Notes: generated by a model from the sequence alone, not told the origin. 64,000 nt of DNA from Actinomyces timonensis DSM 23838 (GCF_000295095.1 NZ_JH806632.1:322450-386449); one strand, 5' to 3'; numbered from the stretch's first letter, positions 7,977-17,116 are shown. Program-made: numbers and translations.

Positions 7977-9602
7977 ATGAGCCAGTCCCCCGCCGAAGCC
8001 AGCCCCCAGCAGCCCGCGACCCCCGCCACCTCCAAGGCCTCCGCGAGCGCTCCCGCCGCGAGCGCCGCCGCCCCGCAGTCCCTCGCCCAGCGCGGCAACA
8101 ACCGCTCCCGCCAGCCCACCAACCAGGCCTTCCGCGACTTCATCGGCTCGGGCTGGGGGCCGCGCCCCGCCGAGCTCCCGCCCCGGAGCGAGGCGGCCGA
8201 CTGGGCCGCCGCCCGCCGCGCGGCCCTGGGCGCTCAGTTCCCCGGCGAGCGCCTCGTCATCCCCGCCGGCCCCCTCAAGGTCCGCAACAACGACTGCGAC
8301 TACCGCTTCCGCCCACACTCGGCCTTCTCGCACCTGGCGGGCACCGGCACCGACTTCGAGCCCGACGCCGTGCTCGTCCTGGAGCCCCTCACCCCCGCTG
8401 GCGCCCCCGCCCCTGAGGGAGCGCCCACGCATGAGGGCGTCCTGTACTTCCGGCCCCGCGCCTCGCGGACCTCCCAGGAGTTCTACGCCAACCCCCGCTA
8501 CGGGGAGCTGTGGGTGGGCGCGCGCCCCTCCATCGAGGAGGTCGAGGCCGTCACCGGCATCCGCTGCGCCCATATCGATTCCCTCGGCGATGCCCTGGCC
8601 AAGGACGCTGGTGCCGACGGCGTCCAGCTGCGCGTCATCGCCCAGGCGGACGAGGCCATCACCGCCCTGGTGGACTCCACCCGCCAGGCCGCGGGGCTCG
8701 CCAGTGGGCAGGCGGCGAGCGAGGTGGACGACCGCCTTCTGGAGGCCGCGAGCGAGCTGCGCCTGCGCAAGGACGAGTGGGAGATCGCCCAGATGCAGGC
8801 CGCCGTCGACGCCACGAAGGCCGGCTTCGACGATCTCATCCGCTCCATCCCGCGCGCGGTGGGCCATTGGCGCGGCGAGCGGGTGCTCGAGGGCGCCTTC
8901 GCCGCGATCGCCCGCGAGGAGGGCAACGGCCTGGGCTACGACACGATCGCCGCGGCCGGCGACCACGCCAACACCCTGCACTGGATCAACAACGACGGCG
9001 CCGTGCGCCCCGGCGAGCTCGTGCTCGTGGACGCCGGCGTGGAGATCGACTCGCTCTACACCGCGGATGTCACCCGCACGATCCCCGTCGACGGCGTGTT
9101 CACCGAGCCGCAGCGCCGCGTCTACCAGGCGGTTCTCGACGCCGCCGACGCCGCCTTCGCCCGTGCGAACGAGCCGGGCTGCCGCTTCAAGGACGTCCAC
9201 AGCGCCGCGATGGAGGTCATCGCCGCCCGCCTGGAGGAGTGGGGCCTGCTGCCCGAGGGCGTGACCGCGGCCGACTCCCTGGGGCCGGATGGCCAGTACC
9301 ACCGCCGCTGGATGGTGCACGGCACGAGCCACCACCTGGGCCTCGACGTCCACGACTGCGCGCAGGCCCGCCGCGAGATGAGCATGGACGCCGTCCTGGA
9401 GCCGGGCATGGTCTTCACCATCGAGCCGGGCCTGTACTTCCGCGCCGACGACCTGCTGGCCCCCGCCGAGCTGCGCGGCATCGGGATCCGTATCGAGGAC
9501 GACGTCGTCGTGCGCCCCGATGGGAGCGTCGAGCGGCTGACGGCGGGGATCCCGCGCACGGTCGAGGAGGTCGAGGCCTGGGTGAGCGGTCTCATCGCCT
9601 AA
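7977..9602 (+). CDS. pepP: Xaa-Pro aminopeptidase (M24B, PepP type)
   Basis: 541 residues. A low-complexity Ala/Ser/Pro leader (about 45 residues) precedes an aminopeptidase P N-terminal domain and a pita-bread M24 domain. Metal ligands of the dinuclear site are visible: VDAGVE and ADVTRT (Asp, Asp), HGTSHHLGLDVHD (His), EPGLYF and RIEDDVV (Glu, Glu). It removes N-terminal residues next to proline in the cytoplasm. The start ATG 7977 is preceded at 6 nt by GAGGAT, a probable -10 element. It stands alone, with a strong hairpin after its stop. Confidence 0.93.
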   Translation: MSQSPAEASPQQPATPATSKASASAPAASAAAPQSLAQRGNNRSRQPTNQAFRDFIGSGWGPRPAELPPRSEAADWAAARRAALGAQFPGERLVIPAGPLKVRNNDCDYRFRPHSAFSHLAGTGTDFEPDAVLVLEPLTPAGAPAPEGAPTHEGVLYFRPRASRTSQEFYANPRYGELWVGARPSIEEVEAVTGIRCAHIDSLGDALAKDAGADGVQLRVIAQADEAITALVDSTRQAAGLASGQAASEVDDRLLEAASELRLRKDEWEIAQMQAAVDATKAGFDDLIRSIPRAVGHWRGERVLEGAFAAIAREEGNGLGYDTIAAAGDHANTLHWINNDGAVRPGELVLVDAGVEIDSLYTADVTRTIPVDGVFTEPQRRVYQAVLDAADAAFARANEPGCRFKDVHSAAMEVIAARLEEWGLLPEGVTAADSLGPDGQYHRRWMVHGTSHHLGLDVHDCAQARREMSMDAVLEPGMVFTIEPGLYFRADDLLAPAELRGIGIRIEDDVVVRPDGSVERLTAGIPRTVEEVEAWVSGLIA

Positions 9603-9613
9603 CGCGCTCCGCT

Positions 9614-9653
9614 GGCCCCGCCCCGCGCCCCACTCGGCACGATGGGCGGGGCC
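9614..9653. terminator. Bidirectional GC-rich hairpin
   Basis: Perfect 10-bp inverted repeat GGCCCCGCCC / GGGCGGGGCC (9614-9623 and 9644-9653) with a 20-nt loop, between the convergent pepP and VOC genes. No T tract is present. It probably ends transcription from both sides. Confidence 0.6.
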
Positions 9654-9682
9654 GGGCGCGAATCGGCCAGGCCAGCGCGGCT

Positions 9683-10333
9683 TCAGTCGGGCAGGGTCCG
9701 CTCCAGCCGGTCCCCGCTGAACTCGCTGCCATTGTCGAAGATGACCCGTATGTCCCCGGGCGCTCGCACGACGGCGAGGACGCCGTCGTCGCAGAGGCCG
9801 GCGATGCGCACCCGGGCGCCGTCCTCCAGGGGGAGCTCGACGCGGGCGATGGCGCGGATGCCGTTGGGGTGGGTGAAGTCCCGTGGGCGCGGGTCCTCGG
9901 AGAAATGGGTCATGAAGAAGGGGAGCCCGAGGTCCTCGGGGAAGAAGGCGCGGTAGTGGAGGTGGCGGCCGTGGGTGTCGACCCGTGTGGGCGCCACTCG
10001 CATCCCGCGGGCGCCGAGGAGTTCGACGACCTCGTCGAACTCCTCATCCTCGCCCTCCAAGCAGACGGCGCACAGCCCCTGAGGCCCGTCCTCCCAAGCG
10101 ACGAAGCGCCTGATCGCCCGGCCGCTGGCCGTGGGGACCGCCGATATGAGGCGCAGGAGCGGCCTCGGGAGCGTGCGCACGAGGAGTTCCAAGTAGGGGC
10201 CCTCGGAGAAGTAGACGAGTGCGTTCCTCGGTTTTCTCGCGCTCCCGTACTCGACGGCGAAGCCCCGCTGGCGGAACTCCCGGACCGCGGCGTCGAGATC
10301 CTGTACCCAGTAGATGACGTGCCCCGTGCGCAT
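9683..10333 (-). CDS. VOC superfamily (glyoxalase-like) protein
   Basis: 216 residues beginning MRTGHVIYWVQDLDAAVREF, the classical first strand and helix of a glyoxalase/VOC module, followed by FAVEYGSARKPRNALVYF. Two related halves are suggested (second near residues 85-160), giving a Glyoxalase_3-like architecture. Enzymatic role and substrate are unknown. ATG 10333 has TATCGT 6 nt upstream (leaderless pattern). It is divergent from the CDF transporter, from which only about 76 bp separate it. Confidence 0.75.
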   Translation of the reverse strand: MRTGHVIYWVQDLDAAVREFRQRGFAVEYGSARKPRNALVYFSEGPYLELLVRTLPRPLLRLISAVPTASGRAIRRFVAWEDGPQGLCAVCLEGEDEEFDEVVELLGARGMRVAPTRVDTHGRHLHYRAFFPEDLGLPFFMTHFSEDPRPRDFTHPNGIRAIARVELPLEDGARVRIAGLCDDGVLAVVRAPGDIRVIFDNGSEFSGDRLERTLPD

Positions 10334-10375
10334 ACGCCCACGATACCGCCCACCTCCTTAGGTTCCCCTAAGCCC

Positions 10376-10403
10376 TTGATTCATAAAACACTTTTGATAA
10401 TAT
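10376..10403 (+). promoter_or_regulatory. Promoter of the CDF transporter gene (leaderless)
   Basis: A markedly AT-rich patch in GC-rich DNA: TTGATT (10376-10381), 16-bp spacer, TAATAT (10398-10403), then 6 nt to the GTG start at 10410. Transcription would begin at the start codon itself. The region between VOC and CDF genes also holds the TATCGT element of the divergent gene. A metal-responsive repressor could act here, but no clear operator dyad was found. Confidence 0.7.
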
Positions 10404-10409
10404 CGGGTT

Positions 10410-11387
10410 GTGACCTCCTCGCAGCACCCCGGCGCCCGCGCCGTCCCAGACCCCCACGGACGCGGCCACTCCCACGGGCACGCGCACACGCATGACCACA
10501 CGGCGGGCTCCTCGCGGCGGCGCCTGGCCATCGCGCTGGCCCTGACCTCGCTCGTCCTCGTCGCCGAGGCGATCATCTCCGTGTTCACCGGATCGCTCGC
10601 CCTCCTTGCCGACGCGGGCCACATGCTCACTGATTCCGCGGGGCTCGTCATGGCGCTGACGGCGGCGCACCTGTCCACCCGCCCGGCCACGGACCGCAGC
10701 ACGTGGGGGCTCCGCCGCGCGGAGGTCCTCGGGGCCGCGCTCCAGGCGGGGATGCTGGGCGTCGTCGGTGTGGTCGTGGCCGTCCAGGCGGTGCGCCACC
10801 TCATCACAGCTCCCCCGGTGGAGGCCCATGGGATGGCGGCGATGGGCGTCATCGGCCTGGTCGCGAACATCGTCGCCCTGCTGGTGCTGGCGGGCGGGCG
10901 CGGGCAGAGCCTCAATATGCGGGCCGCGTTCCTGGAAGTCCTGGGGGACGCGCTTGGGTCCGTCGGGGTGATCGTCGCGGCCGTCGTCGTGGCGCTCACG
11001 GGCTGGAACCGGGCCGACGCCGTGGCCTCCCTCGTCATCGTGGCGCTCATCGTGCCCAGGGCGGCGGTGCTCCTGCGCCAGGCGATGCGCCATCTCATGG
11101 ACTTCACTCCCGAGGACCTCGATCTCGCGCAGGTGCGGGCGCATATGTCCTCCGTCGAGCACGTCGAGGCGGTCCACGACCTGCACGCCTGGACGGTGGC
11201 CTCGGGGCTGCCCGTGCTCACCGCGCATGTGGTGGTGCGCGACGAGTGCCTGCGCGACGGGCACGCCGCGATGATCCTCGACCGCCTCCAGGAGTGCGCG
11301 GCCGAGCACTTCCCGGTGCGGATCCAGCACTCGACCTTCCAGATCGAGCCCGTCTCCCACCTCGAGCACGAGCCCGCCTACTGCTGA
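10410..11387 (+). CDS. Cation diffusion facilitator (CDF) family metal exporter
   Basis: 325 residues. The N terminus is rich in histidine (HGRGHSHGHAHTHDH, about 17-31), a typical zinc-binding tail. About six membrane helices follow, with the metal-site motifs HMLTDSAG (about residue 71) and EVLGDALGSVG in TM2 and TM5, then a cytoplasmic C-terminal domain (about 225-320). It resembles ZitB/CzcD proteins that export zinc, cobalt or cadmium by proton exchange. Specificity is inferred from the His-rich tail. Its AT-rich promoter with start codon at +1 suggests stress-regulated, leaderless expression. Confidence 0.92.
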   Translation: MTSSQHPGARAVPDPHGRGHSHGHAHTHDHTAGSSRRRLAIALALTSLVLVAEAIISVFTGSLALLADAGHMLTDSAGLVMALTAAHLSTRPATDRSTWGLRRAEVLGAALQAGMLGVVGVVVAVQAVRHLITAPPVEAHGMAAMGVIGLVANIVALLVLAGGRGQSLNMRAAFLEVLGDALGSVGVIVAAVVVALTGWNRADAVASLVIVALIVPRAAVLLRQAMRHLMDFTPEDLDLAQVRAHMSSVEHVEAVHDLHAWTVASGLPVLTAHVVVRDECLRDGHAAMILDRLQECAAEHFPVRIQHSTFQIEPVSHLEHEPAYC

Positions 11388-11484
11388 GGCAGGCGGGTCG
11401 GGCCGGGCGCGACGGCGGTTGGCGACGGCGCTGATGTCGGCACAGGCGGGCCGGGCCGCCCGCGGCTTGGGCCGGCGCGGTCGC

Positions 11485-12375
11485 TCAGCGGCGCAGGTAG
11501 GGGTCGTAGTCCTCGGGCACCGGGGGCTCGTCCTGGCCGGACTTCTCAGAGCCCTCGGCGGTACCAGGGGTTCCGGGCGCGCCGGTGGTGGCTGGAGCGC
11601 CGAAAGCCCCAGGAGCGCCAGCGGCTCCGGAGACTCCGGGAGTCCCGAGGGCACTGCCGTAACCCGGGACAGCGGCAGAGGCGTCCATTCCTGTACCGAC
11701 TGCGCCACCCGTGCCACCCGCGCCGGCTGCACCACCCGCGGCAGAGGCATCAGTGCCCGGCTGGACACGCACGCCGAAACGCGGCTGCTCGTCCGGGCGC
11801 GAGCCGAAGGCCGTGGGGCCATCGCCGGACTCGGCGCGGGCACGGCGTCGCTCCTCGGCACGGCGCGCGGCCTGTCCGCCCCGGCTCAGGTTGCCCGGCG
11901 CGTCGGACAGCGCCCGGGCGGCCTCCTGGGCGCGGTCCGAGGCGAGGATCGAGTAGCGCGAGGCCACAACCTGGCTGATGGAGGTGAAGTCCCGCCGCCC
12001 GCGCGTGAGCCCGTAGCCGACCACCTGGAAGAGGATCCCCCACACGACGCCCAGCAGCACGGCTCCGATGAGCATCGGCGCCGTCGTCGCGCTGCCGATG
12101 AAGCTCATCATGAGGGCGAAGAACACGCCGATCCACAGCCCGGAGCCGGCGCCACTGGCCACGGCCCTCCCCCAGCTCATGCGGCCGGTGATGCGCTCGA
12201 CCTGCCGCAGATCCGTGCCGACGATCGACAGCAGCTGGACGGGGAATCCCCCATCCGACAGCGAATCGACGGCGTGCTGCGCCTGCGCGTAGGTGGCGAA
12301 GGAGGCGATCTCCTCCCCGGTGGGCAGCGCGCCCCCGCGGCCGGCGGTCATGACAGGACCCATCTGCATGCTCAT
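11485..12375 (-). CDS. General stress protein 17M-like membrane protein with low-complexity tail
   Basis: 296 residues. An N-terminal domain (residues 15-60, EIASFATYAQAQHAVDSL) resembles the general-stress-protein fold that often precedes a glycine-rich hairpin of two membrane helices (about 75-130). The C-terminal half is low complexity, rich in Gly, Ala, Pro and charged residues. The gene is commonly found beside the MgtE-like gene in Actinobacteria, as here. ATG 12375 has GACGAT 6 nt upstream (leaderless). Function unknown; the call rests on the N-terminal domain and gene order. Confidence 0.65.
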   Translation of the reverse strand: MSMQMGPVMTAGRGGALPTGEEIASFATYAQAQHAVDSLSDGGFPVQLLSIVGTDLRQVERITGRMSWGRAVASGAGSGLWIGVFFALMMSFIGSATTAPMLIGAVLLGVVWGILFQVVGYGLTRGRRDFTSISQVVASRYSILASDRAQEAARALSDAPGNLSRGGQAARRAEERRRARAESGDGPTAFGSRPDEQPRFGVRVQPGTDASAAGGAAGAGGTGGAVGTGMDASAAVPGYGSALGTPGVSGAAGAPGAFGAPATTGAPGTPGTAEGSEKSGQDEPPVPEDYDPYLRR

Positions 12376-12780
12376 GGCCCCATCGTCCCATGACTGCCGC
12401 CGACAGGCCGAGCCCAGGACGGCAGGCGCGCAGGGCGATCCGCTCTCAGCGGCAACGCGGCCCCGCGGGAATACCGGGCCGGTGCCGCGCGCGATGCCGG
12501 GCCCGCCGCCGAGTTCGTCGCTTTGATGCCGACTTCGTACCCTTACCCACCTGTGATCTCTCATGACTTCTGGGAGTCCCGGATGTCATGACTTCTGGGA
12601 CGGTTGGCCGGGACGCTGTGGGGCATGGGTTTTGCGTTGCCGCCATCATCTTCACCGTCGGCTACTAACGCTTCCTGCGGAGCCATCAGTAGAGGCAGGG
12701 CAGGCCGGCACAGTTCTCTTCCCGCGCCCCTTCTCCGCCCTTCCAGGGCCGTCCAACCCCGGCACCGCTAGGCTGTGCCT
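12376..12780. other. Divergent intergenic region with a 15-bp direct repeat
   Basis: 405 bp without a convincing gene. A perfect direct repeat TCATGACTTCTGGGA occurs at 12561-12575 and 12586-12600, 25 bp apart start to start. Local base composition dips there. It could be a pair of same-strand regulator sites or a remnant of a mobile element; no transposase fragment was recognised. The right end carries TAGGCT, 6 nt before the MgtE-like start. Confidence 0.5.
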
Positions 12781-14073
12781 GTGGAGAACTCCAGGACGCG
12801 CAGCACAAGCAGGGTCTTCGTGGCCCGACTCGTCGGCACGACCGTCTTCGATCCCCTCGGGGATCCCGTCGGCCGTGTCCACGACGTCGTCGTCCTCATC
12901 CAACTGGGCGGCGAGCCCCGCGCGGTGGGCTGCGTCATCGAGGTGCCCGGGCGGCGCCGCGTCTTCCTGCCGCTGTCGCGCATCACGGCGATCGAGCCGG
13001 GCGCGGTCATCACCACGGGCGTGGTCAACATGCGCCGGTTCGAGCAGCGCAAGGTGGAGACCCTCGTCGTCGGCGAGCTCCTCGACCGCGTCGTCACCCT
13101 CAAGGACGGCACAGGCACCGTCGAGATCCGCGACGTGGCCATCGAGCGCGACGCCGGCATGGACTGGAAGGTCACCCGCCTGTTCGTCCAGCGCGCCTCC
13201 TCGGGGCCCCTGGGCCTGCGGCGCGGGGAGACCACCACGGTCCGCCCCGACGAGGTCACGGGCCTGGCCGGCGGCATGGAGCAGCAGGGCGTGACCGCGC
13301 TCCTGGCCACCCTGGAGGACCTCAAGCCCGCGGACCTGGCCGAGGCGCTGCGCGACCTCCCCCACGCCCGCCGCGTCGAGGTGGCGCGCGAGCTGCCCGA
13401 TGACCGCCTCGCCGATGCCGTTGAGGAGCTGGGCGATGACGATGCCGTCGCCCTCCTGTCCGCTCTGGAGTCGGCGCGCGCCGCGGACGTCCTGGAGGCC
13501 ATGCAGCCCGACGACGCCGCCGACCTCGTCGCCGAGCTCCCCCAACTCAAGGCCGACGAGCTCCTCGAGCTCATGCAGCCCGACGACGCCGCCGACGTGC
13601 GCCGCCTCATGCGCTACGACGAGTACACCGCCGGTGGCCTCATGACGACCGAGCCGATCATCCTGCCGCCCGAGGCCTCCGTTGCCACGCTGCTGGCCCA
13701 GGCCCGCAAGGCGGAGGTTCCTCCCGCGCTGGCGGCAGTGGCCTTCGTGTGCCGCCCGCCCCTGGAGAGCCCGACGGGCATGTACCTGGGCATGGTCCAC
13801 CTCCAGCGGGCCCTGCGCGAGCGCCCCCAGCAGATGGTCGGGCGCATCCTGGACAAGGACCTGGGCGCCGTGGGCCCCACCGACTCCATCGGCACGATCA
13901 CGCGCCTGCTGGCCACGTACAATCTCACGGCCATGCCGGTATGCGATGAGGCCGGGCGCCTCGTGGGCGCGGTGAGCGTCGACGACGTCCTCGACCACCT
14001 CATGCCCGATGACTGGCGCGAGGCCGACGACGCCGTCACCGACGAGATCATCGAGAGGAGCGCCAATGCCTGA
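12781..14073 (+). CDS. MgtE N-domain / CBS-domain protein without transporter domain
   Basis: 430 residues from GTG 12781. It has a PRC-barrel-like N-terminal region (about 10-85), a helical MgtE N domain with repeated MQPDDAADLVAELP and MQPDDAADVRRLMRYDE blocks (about 235-285), and a pair of CBS motifs (about 290-415). It ends before the five-helix transporter domain of true MgtE, so it is probably a magnesium- or nucleotide-sensing regulator rather than a channel. GTG 12781 is preferred over GTG 12775 because TAGGCT lies 6 nt before it. The stop overlaps the DUF1003 start. Confidence 0.88.
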   Translation: MENSRTRSTSRVFVARLVGTTVFDPLGDPVGRVHDVVVLIQLGGEPRAVGCVIEVPGRRRVFLPLSRITAIEPGAVITTGVVNMRRFEQRKVETLVVGELLDRVVTLKDGTGTVEIRDVAIERDAGMDWKVTRLFVQRASSGPLGLRRGETTTVRPDEVTGLAGGMEQQGVTALLATLEDLKPADLAEALRDLPHARRVEVARELPDDRLADAVEELGDDDAVALLSALESARAADVLEAMQPDDAADLVAELPQLKADELLELMQPDDAADVRRLMRYDEYTAGGLMTTEPIILPPEASVATLLAQARKAEVPPALAAVAFVCRPPLESPTGMYLGMVHLQRALRERPQQMVGRILDKDLGAVGPTDSIGTITRLLATYNLTAMPVCDEAGRLVGAVSVDDVLDHLMPDDWREADDAVTDEIIERSANA

Positions 14074-14665
14074 GCAGCTCGACCAGCCCTTGGACCAGGG
14101 GCGCTCCCGCTGGACGCGCCGGCTGCGCCCCCGCCGCTCCTCCCGCTCCGACGCCTTCGGGCGCTTCGCCGAGGCCACCGCCCGCTTCATGGGCTCGCCG
14201 AGGTTCGTCCTGTACATGACGGTCTTCGTCGCCACCTGGATCATGGCGAACGTCGCTCTGGCCAGCGTGTCGAATGCCTGGGACCCCTACCCCTTCATCC
14301 TGCTCAACCTGGCCTTCTCCACCCAGGCCTCCTACTCGGCCCCCCTCATCATGCTGGCGCAGAACCGCCAGGACGACCGCGACCGCGTCACCGCCGAGCA
14401 GGACCGCCAGCGCGCCGAGCGCAACCTGGAGGACACCGAGTACCTCACCCGGGAGATCGCGGCGCTGCGCCTGGCGATGAACGACGTCGCCACCCGTGAC
14501 TTCGTGCGCGGCGAGCTGCGGGACATGCTCTCCGAGATCCTCGCCGAGGAGCGCGCCATCCGCGAGGAGATCTCCGAGCTCGGCGACGACGAGCACGCCG
14601 AGGGCGATGAGCCCGCAGCGCCAGCCGCGCCCGCAGCGCCAGGCGCCGGGGCGAGCACGATCTGA
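14066..14665 (+). CDS. DUF1003 membrane protein
   Basis: 199 residues, overlapping the end of the MgtE-like gene by 8 bp, so translation is coupled. Two membrane helices lie in the conserved FVLYMTVFVATWIMANVAL and WDPYPFILLNLAFSTQASY segments (about 50-95). A long charged coiled-coil-like helix and an Ala/Pro tail follow. Almost always paired with an MgtE-domain gene in Actinobacteria. No activity is known; the pairing suggests a cofactor or membrane partner of the MgtE-like protein. Confidence 0.88.
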   Translation: MPEQLDQPLDQGRSRWTRRLRPRRSSRSDAFGRFAEATARFMGSPRFVLYMTVFVATWIMANVALASVSNAWDPYPFILLNLAFSTQASYSAPLIMLAQNRQDDRDRVTAEQDRQRAERNLEDTEYLTREIAALRLAMNDVATRDFVRGELRDMLSEILAEERAIREEISELGDDEHAEGDEPAAPAAPAAPGAGASTI

Positions 14666-14716
14666 CACCGCTGGCCCCGAACTGGCGCCTGGGGTGCGAG
14701 CCCGTAGGATGAGGCT

Positions 14717-15859
14717 ATGTCGATGCCCACTGAAGAGGCCGTCCGCGAGGCGCTCGCCCGCGTCAACGACCCGGAGATCCGCCGTCCCATCACCGAACTC
14801 GGAATGGTGGACTCCCTCGAGATCTCGCCCGACGGCGTCGTGAGCGTCCACGTGCTCCTCACCGTGGCCGGCTGCCCGCTCAAGGACACGATCACGGCGG
14901 ACACCACGCGGGAGGTCGGCGCCGTCGAGGGCGTCACCGATGTGCGCGTGAGCCTGGGCGTCATGACCGACGAGCAGCGGGCCGCCCTGCGCTCCCAGCT
15001 GCGCGGCGGCGCGGCCGAGCCCGTCATCCCCTTCACCCAGCCCGGCTCGCTCACCCGCGTCTACGCCGTCACCTCCGGCAAGGGCGGCGTCGGCAAGTCC
15101 TCGGTGACGGCCAACCTCGCCGCCGCGATGGCCGCGCAGGGCCTGAGCGTCGGGGTCGTCGACGCCGACATCTACGGCTTCTCCATCCCCCGGATGCTCG
15201 GCTCGGAGCAGGTGCCCACCCAGCTCGACGGCATGATCGTCCCGCCCATCGCGCATGGCGTGAAGCTCATCTCCATCGGCATGTTCGTCGATGACAAGCA
15301 GCCCGTGGTGTGGCGCGGCCCCATGCTGCACCGGGCGGTCCAGCAGTTCCTCTCCGATGTGTTCTGGGGGGACCTCGACGTCCTCCTCCTCGACCTTCCC
15401 CCCGGCACCGGGGATGTGACGATCTCCGTGGCGCAGCTGCTGCCGAACGCGGAGATCCTCGTGGTCACCACGCCCCAGCAGGCGGCGGCGGAGGTGGCCG
15501 AGCGCACGGGCCTCATCGCCTCCCAGACCAAGCAGCGTGTGGTGGGCGTCATCGAGAACATGTCCTACCTGACGCAGCCCGATGGCTCCCGGCTGGAGAT
15601 CTTCGGCTCCGGCGGCGGGCAGGCCGTGGCCGGCTCCCTGACCGAGACCCTGGGCTACGACGTGCCGCTGCTCGCCCAGCTGCCGCTGGACATCAAGCTG
15701 CGCGAGGGCTCGGACGCCGGCGTGCCCGCGACCATCGGCGACGCCGGTCATGCGCCCGCGGACGCCCCCGCCGCCCAGGAGCTGGCCGCGGTGGCGCAGA
15801 AGCTGTCCCATCGCTCCCGAGGCCTGGCCGGCCGCCCCCTCGGCGTCACCCCCGCCTGA
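14717..15859 (+). CDS. mrp: Mrp/ApbC/NBP35 family Fe-S carrier P-loop ATPase
   Basis: 380 residues. The N-terminal MIP18/DUF59 domain (about 1-95) has VREALARVNDPEIRRPI. A deviant Walker A GKGGVGKSS at about 119-127 and VDADIYGFS follow. The protein loads or carries Fe-S clusters. The CxxC motif of many family members is not obvious in the C-terminal part, so carrier function may be modified. The ATG 14717 has TAGGAT 6 nt upstream. It is followed at 22 bp by the first intergenic repeat locus and is convergent with tatB. Confidence 0.92.
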   Translation: MSMPTEEAVREALARVNDPEIRRPITELGMVDSLEISPDGVVSVHVLLTVAGCPLKDTITADTTREVGAVEGVTDVRVSLGVMTDEQRAALRSQLRGGAAEPVIPFTQPGSLTRVYAVTSGKGGVGKSSVTANLAAAMAAQGLSVGVVDADIYGFSIPRMLGSEQVPTQLDGMIVPPIAHGVKLISIGMFVDDKQPVVWRGPMLHRAVQQFLSDVFWGDLDVLLLDLPPGTGDVTISVAQLLPNAEILVVTTPQQAAAEVAERTGLIASQTKQRVVGVIENMSYLTQPDGSRLEIFGSGGGQAVAGSLTETLGYDVPLLAQLPLDIKLREGSDAGVPATIGDAGHAPADAPAAQELAAVAQKLSHRSRGLAGRPLGVTPA

Positions 15860-15880
15860 CCCCGCCGTCCCCTCCCTCTC

Positions 15881-15935
15881 GCCGAGACCGGGCGAAAACA
15901 GGAGCGAAACCGGGCGAACAGCACGGCGAGACCGG
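15881..15935 (+). repeat. 3'-end repeat locus A: two tandem units
   Basis: First unit (about 15882-15903) is degenerate after CCGAGACCGGGCGAA; the second (15904-15925) is intact and continues into GCGAG. Both read in the direction of mrp, whose stop is 22 bp upstream, and follow a pyrimidine-rich run. No inverted copy faces tatB. The rest of this 303-bp gap also carries a direct repeat at 16065-16119. Confidence 0.85.
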
Positions 15936-16064
15936 TTCGGGAGCGTGGTTCACGACGCTCGCATGGCCGACGGCGTGCCCCAGTCGGGTGCTTCTCGCAT
16001 CGACGGGTGCGGCCAGCACCGGTGGATGCGCGCAGCACCGAGGGGCGCGTTCTCACCGCACCTC

Positions 16065-16119
16065 TCGGTGCTCAGCGCACCTGTCGGTGGAGGATGTCGC
16101 CGTCGGTGCTCAGCGCACC
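16065..16119. repeat. Pair of 17-bp direct repeats
   Basis: TCGGTGCTCAGCGCACC occurs at 16065-16081 and again at 16103-16119, 38 bp apart, in the gap between convergent mrp and tatB. A related AGCACCGAG lies inverted near 16035, so small hairpins can form. The copies sit just beyond the 3' end of tatB and could help terminate it. Confidence 0.6.
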
Positions 16120-16162
16120 CGGCGACGCACCGCGAGTGGACAGGATGAGCGGTCAGGCGCCC

Positions 16163-17116
16163 TCAGTCGACGGCGACGGCGGCCGCATCCTCGCGCGTGC
16201 GGGCGGCCTCCTTCGCGGCGCGCACGATGTCGCGTGGGGAGAGCGGACGCGGAGCGCTGGGCGGCACCGCTGACGCCGCTGCGGGTTCCTCCACCAGTGA
16301 CGTCGGAACGTCCACTGGAGCAGCCGTGGGCTCAGCAACAGGCTCGACGGCGGCGGGCTCAGGAGTCGCGGGCGCGGGAGCCGCAGCCTCGGGCTCGACA
16401 TCGGACACAGGCTCATCCTCGGCAGCTGGCTCTGTAGTAGCGGGCTTGTCCTCGACAGCAGACTCGGCCTCGGGCACCCCCGGAATCGGCGCCGGCTCAG
16501 CACTCGGCCCGTCCTCAGCGCCCTCGGGGTCCGCGGCAACGCCGTCGGCGCTCTCGGAGCCTTCCTCCGCGCTCGCCGCCTCGGAACCCGCCTCGACTCC
16601 CGCCTCCGCCTCAGAGGCTTCCCCCGGAGCGGCCGCAGACGCGTCCACCTGCGGGAGCTCGGCGGTGGCGGCCTCGGCCTCCTTCGCGGCCTCGGCGGCG
16701 GCGAGGGCCTCGGCCTTCTTCTCCTCGATCTTGTTGGCCAGGGAGTTGGCCCGGTCCTTGTCCCGCGCCTCCTTGACGGAGGCGTCGATGGCGTCGGTGG
16801 TCTCCTTGGCGGCATCCTTGACCGCCTTGAAGGGCGACTGGAGGTCCTTCTTGATGGCGTCGATGTCCTCGCCCAGGGCGTCGCGCACGATCTTGCGCGG
16901 GTCGTACTGGCGCGGGTCGAGGCTGGACAGGTCGAGGTCGGCGAGCTCGGGGCCGACCTCCTCGGCGATCTGGGTCTTGGTGCTCTCCAGGAAGACGCGC
17001 AGCTGGCGGACCATCTGGGTGAGCTTGCGGGTGTACTCGGGCAGCCTCTGGGGGCCGATGACCACGACGGCCACCAGCAGGAAGACCACGAACTCAGATG
17101 AGGAGAATCCCAGCAC
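16163..17116 (-). CDS. tatB: Twin-arginine translocase subunit TatB
   Basis: 317 residues starting at GTG 17116 (reading VLGFSSSEFVVFLLVAVVVI). A single N-terminal membrane helix, the family-typical GPQRLPEY turn and an amphipathic helix (about 20-50) identify a TatA/B-type subunit. The following acidic helix and a long Ala/Glu/Pro-rich disordered tail are as in actinobacterial TatB. TATACT sits 6 nt before the GTG, so transcription starts at the start codon; a longer upstream reading is unlikely. Position between mrp and an O-methyltransferase gene matches the mycobacterial order. Confidence 0.85.
   Translation of the reverse strand: MLGFSSSEFVVFLLVAVVVIGPQRLPEYTRKLTQMVRQLRVFLESTKTQIAEEVGPELADLDLSSLDPRQYDPRKIVRDALGEDIDAIKKDLQSPFKAVKDAAKETTDAIDASVKEARDKDRANSLANKIEEKKAEALAAAEAAKEAEAATAELPQVDASAAAPGEASEAEAGVEAGSEAASAEEGSESADGVAADPEGAEDGPSAEPAPIPGVPEAESAVEDKPATTEPAAEDEPVSDVEPEAAAPAPATPEPAAVEPVAEPTAAPVDVPTSLVEEPAAASAVPPSAPRPLSPRDIVRAAKEAARTREDAAAVAVD

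Noticed and set aside
12376-12780. Possible insertion sequence remnant around the 15-bp direct repeat
   Set aside because: No transposase fragment or terminal inverted repeats were found; reported only as a repeat.
12781-14073. Annotation as a magnesium transporter
   Set aside because: The protein ends after the CBS pair and lacks the membrane domain of MgtE, so it cannot be a channel by itself.
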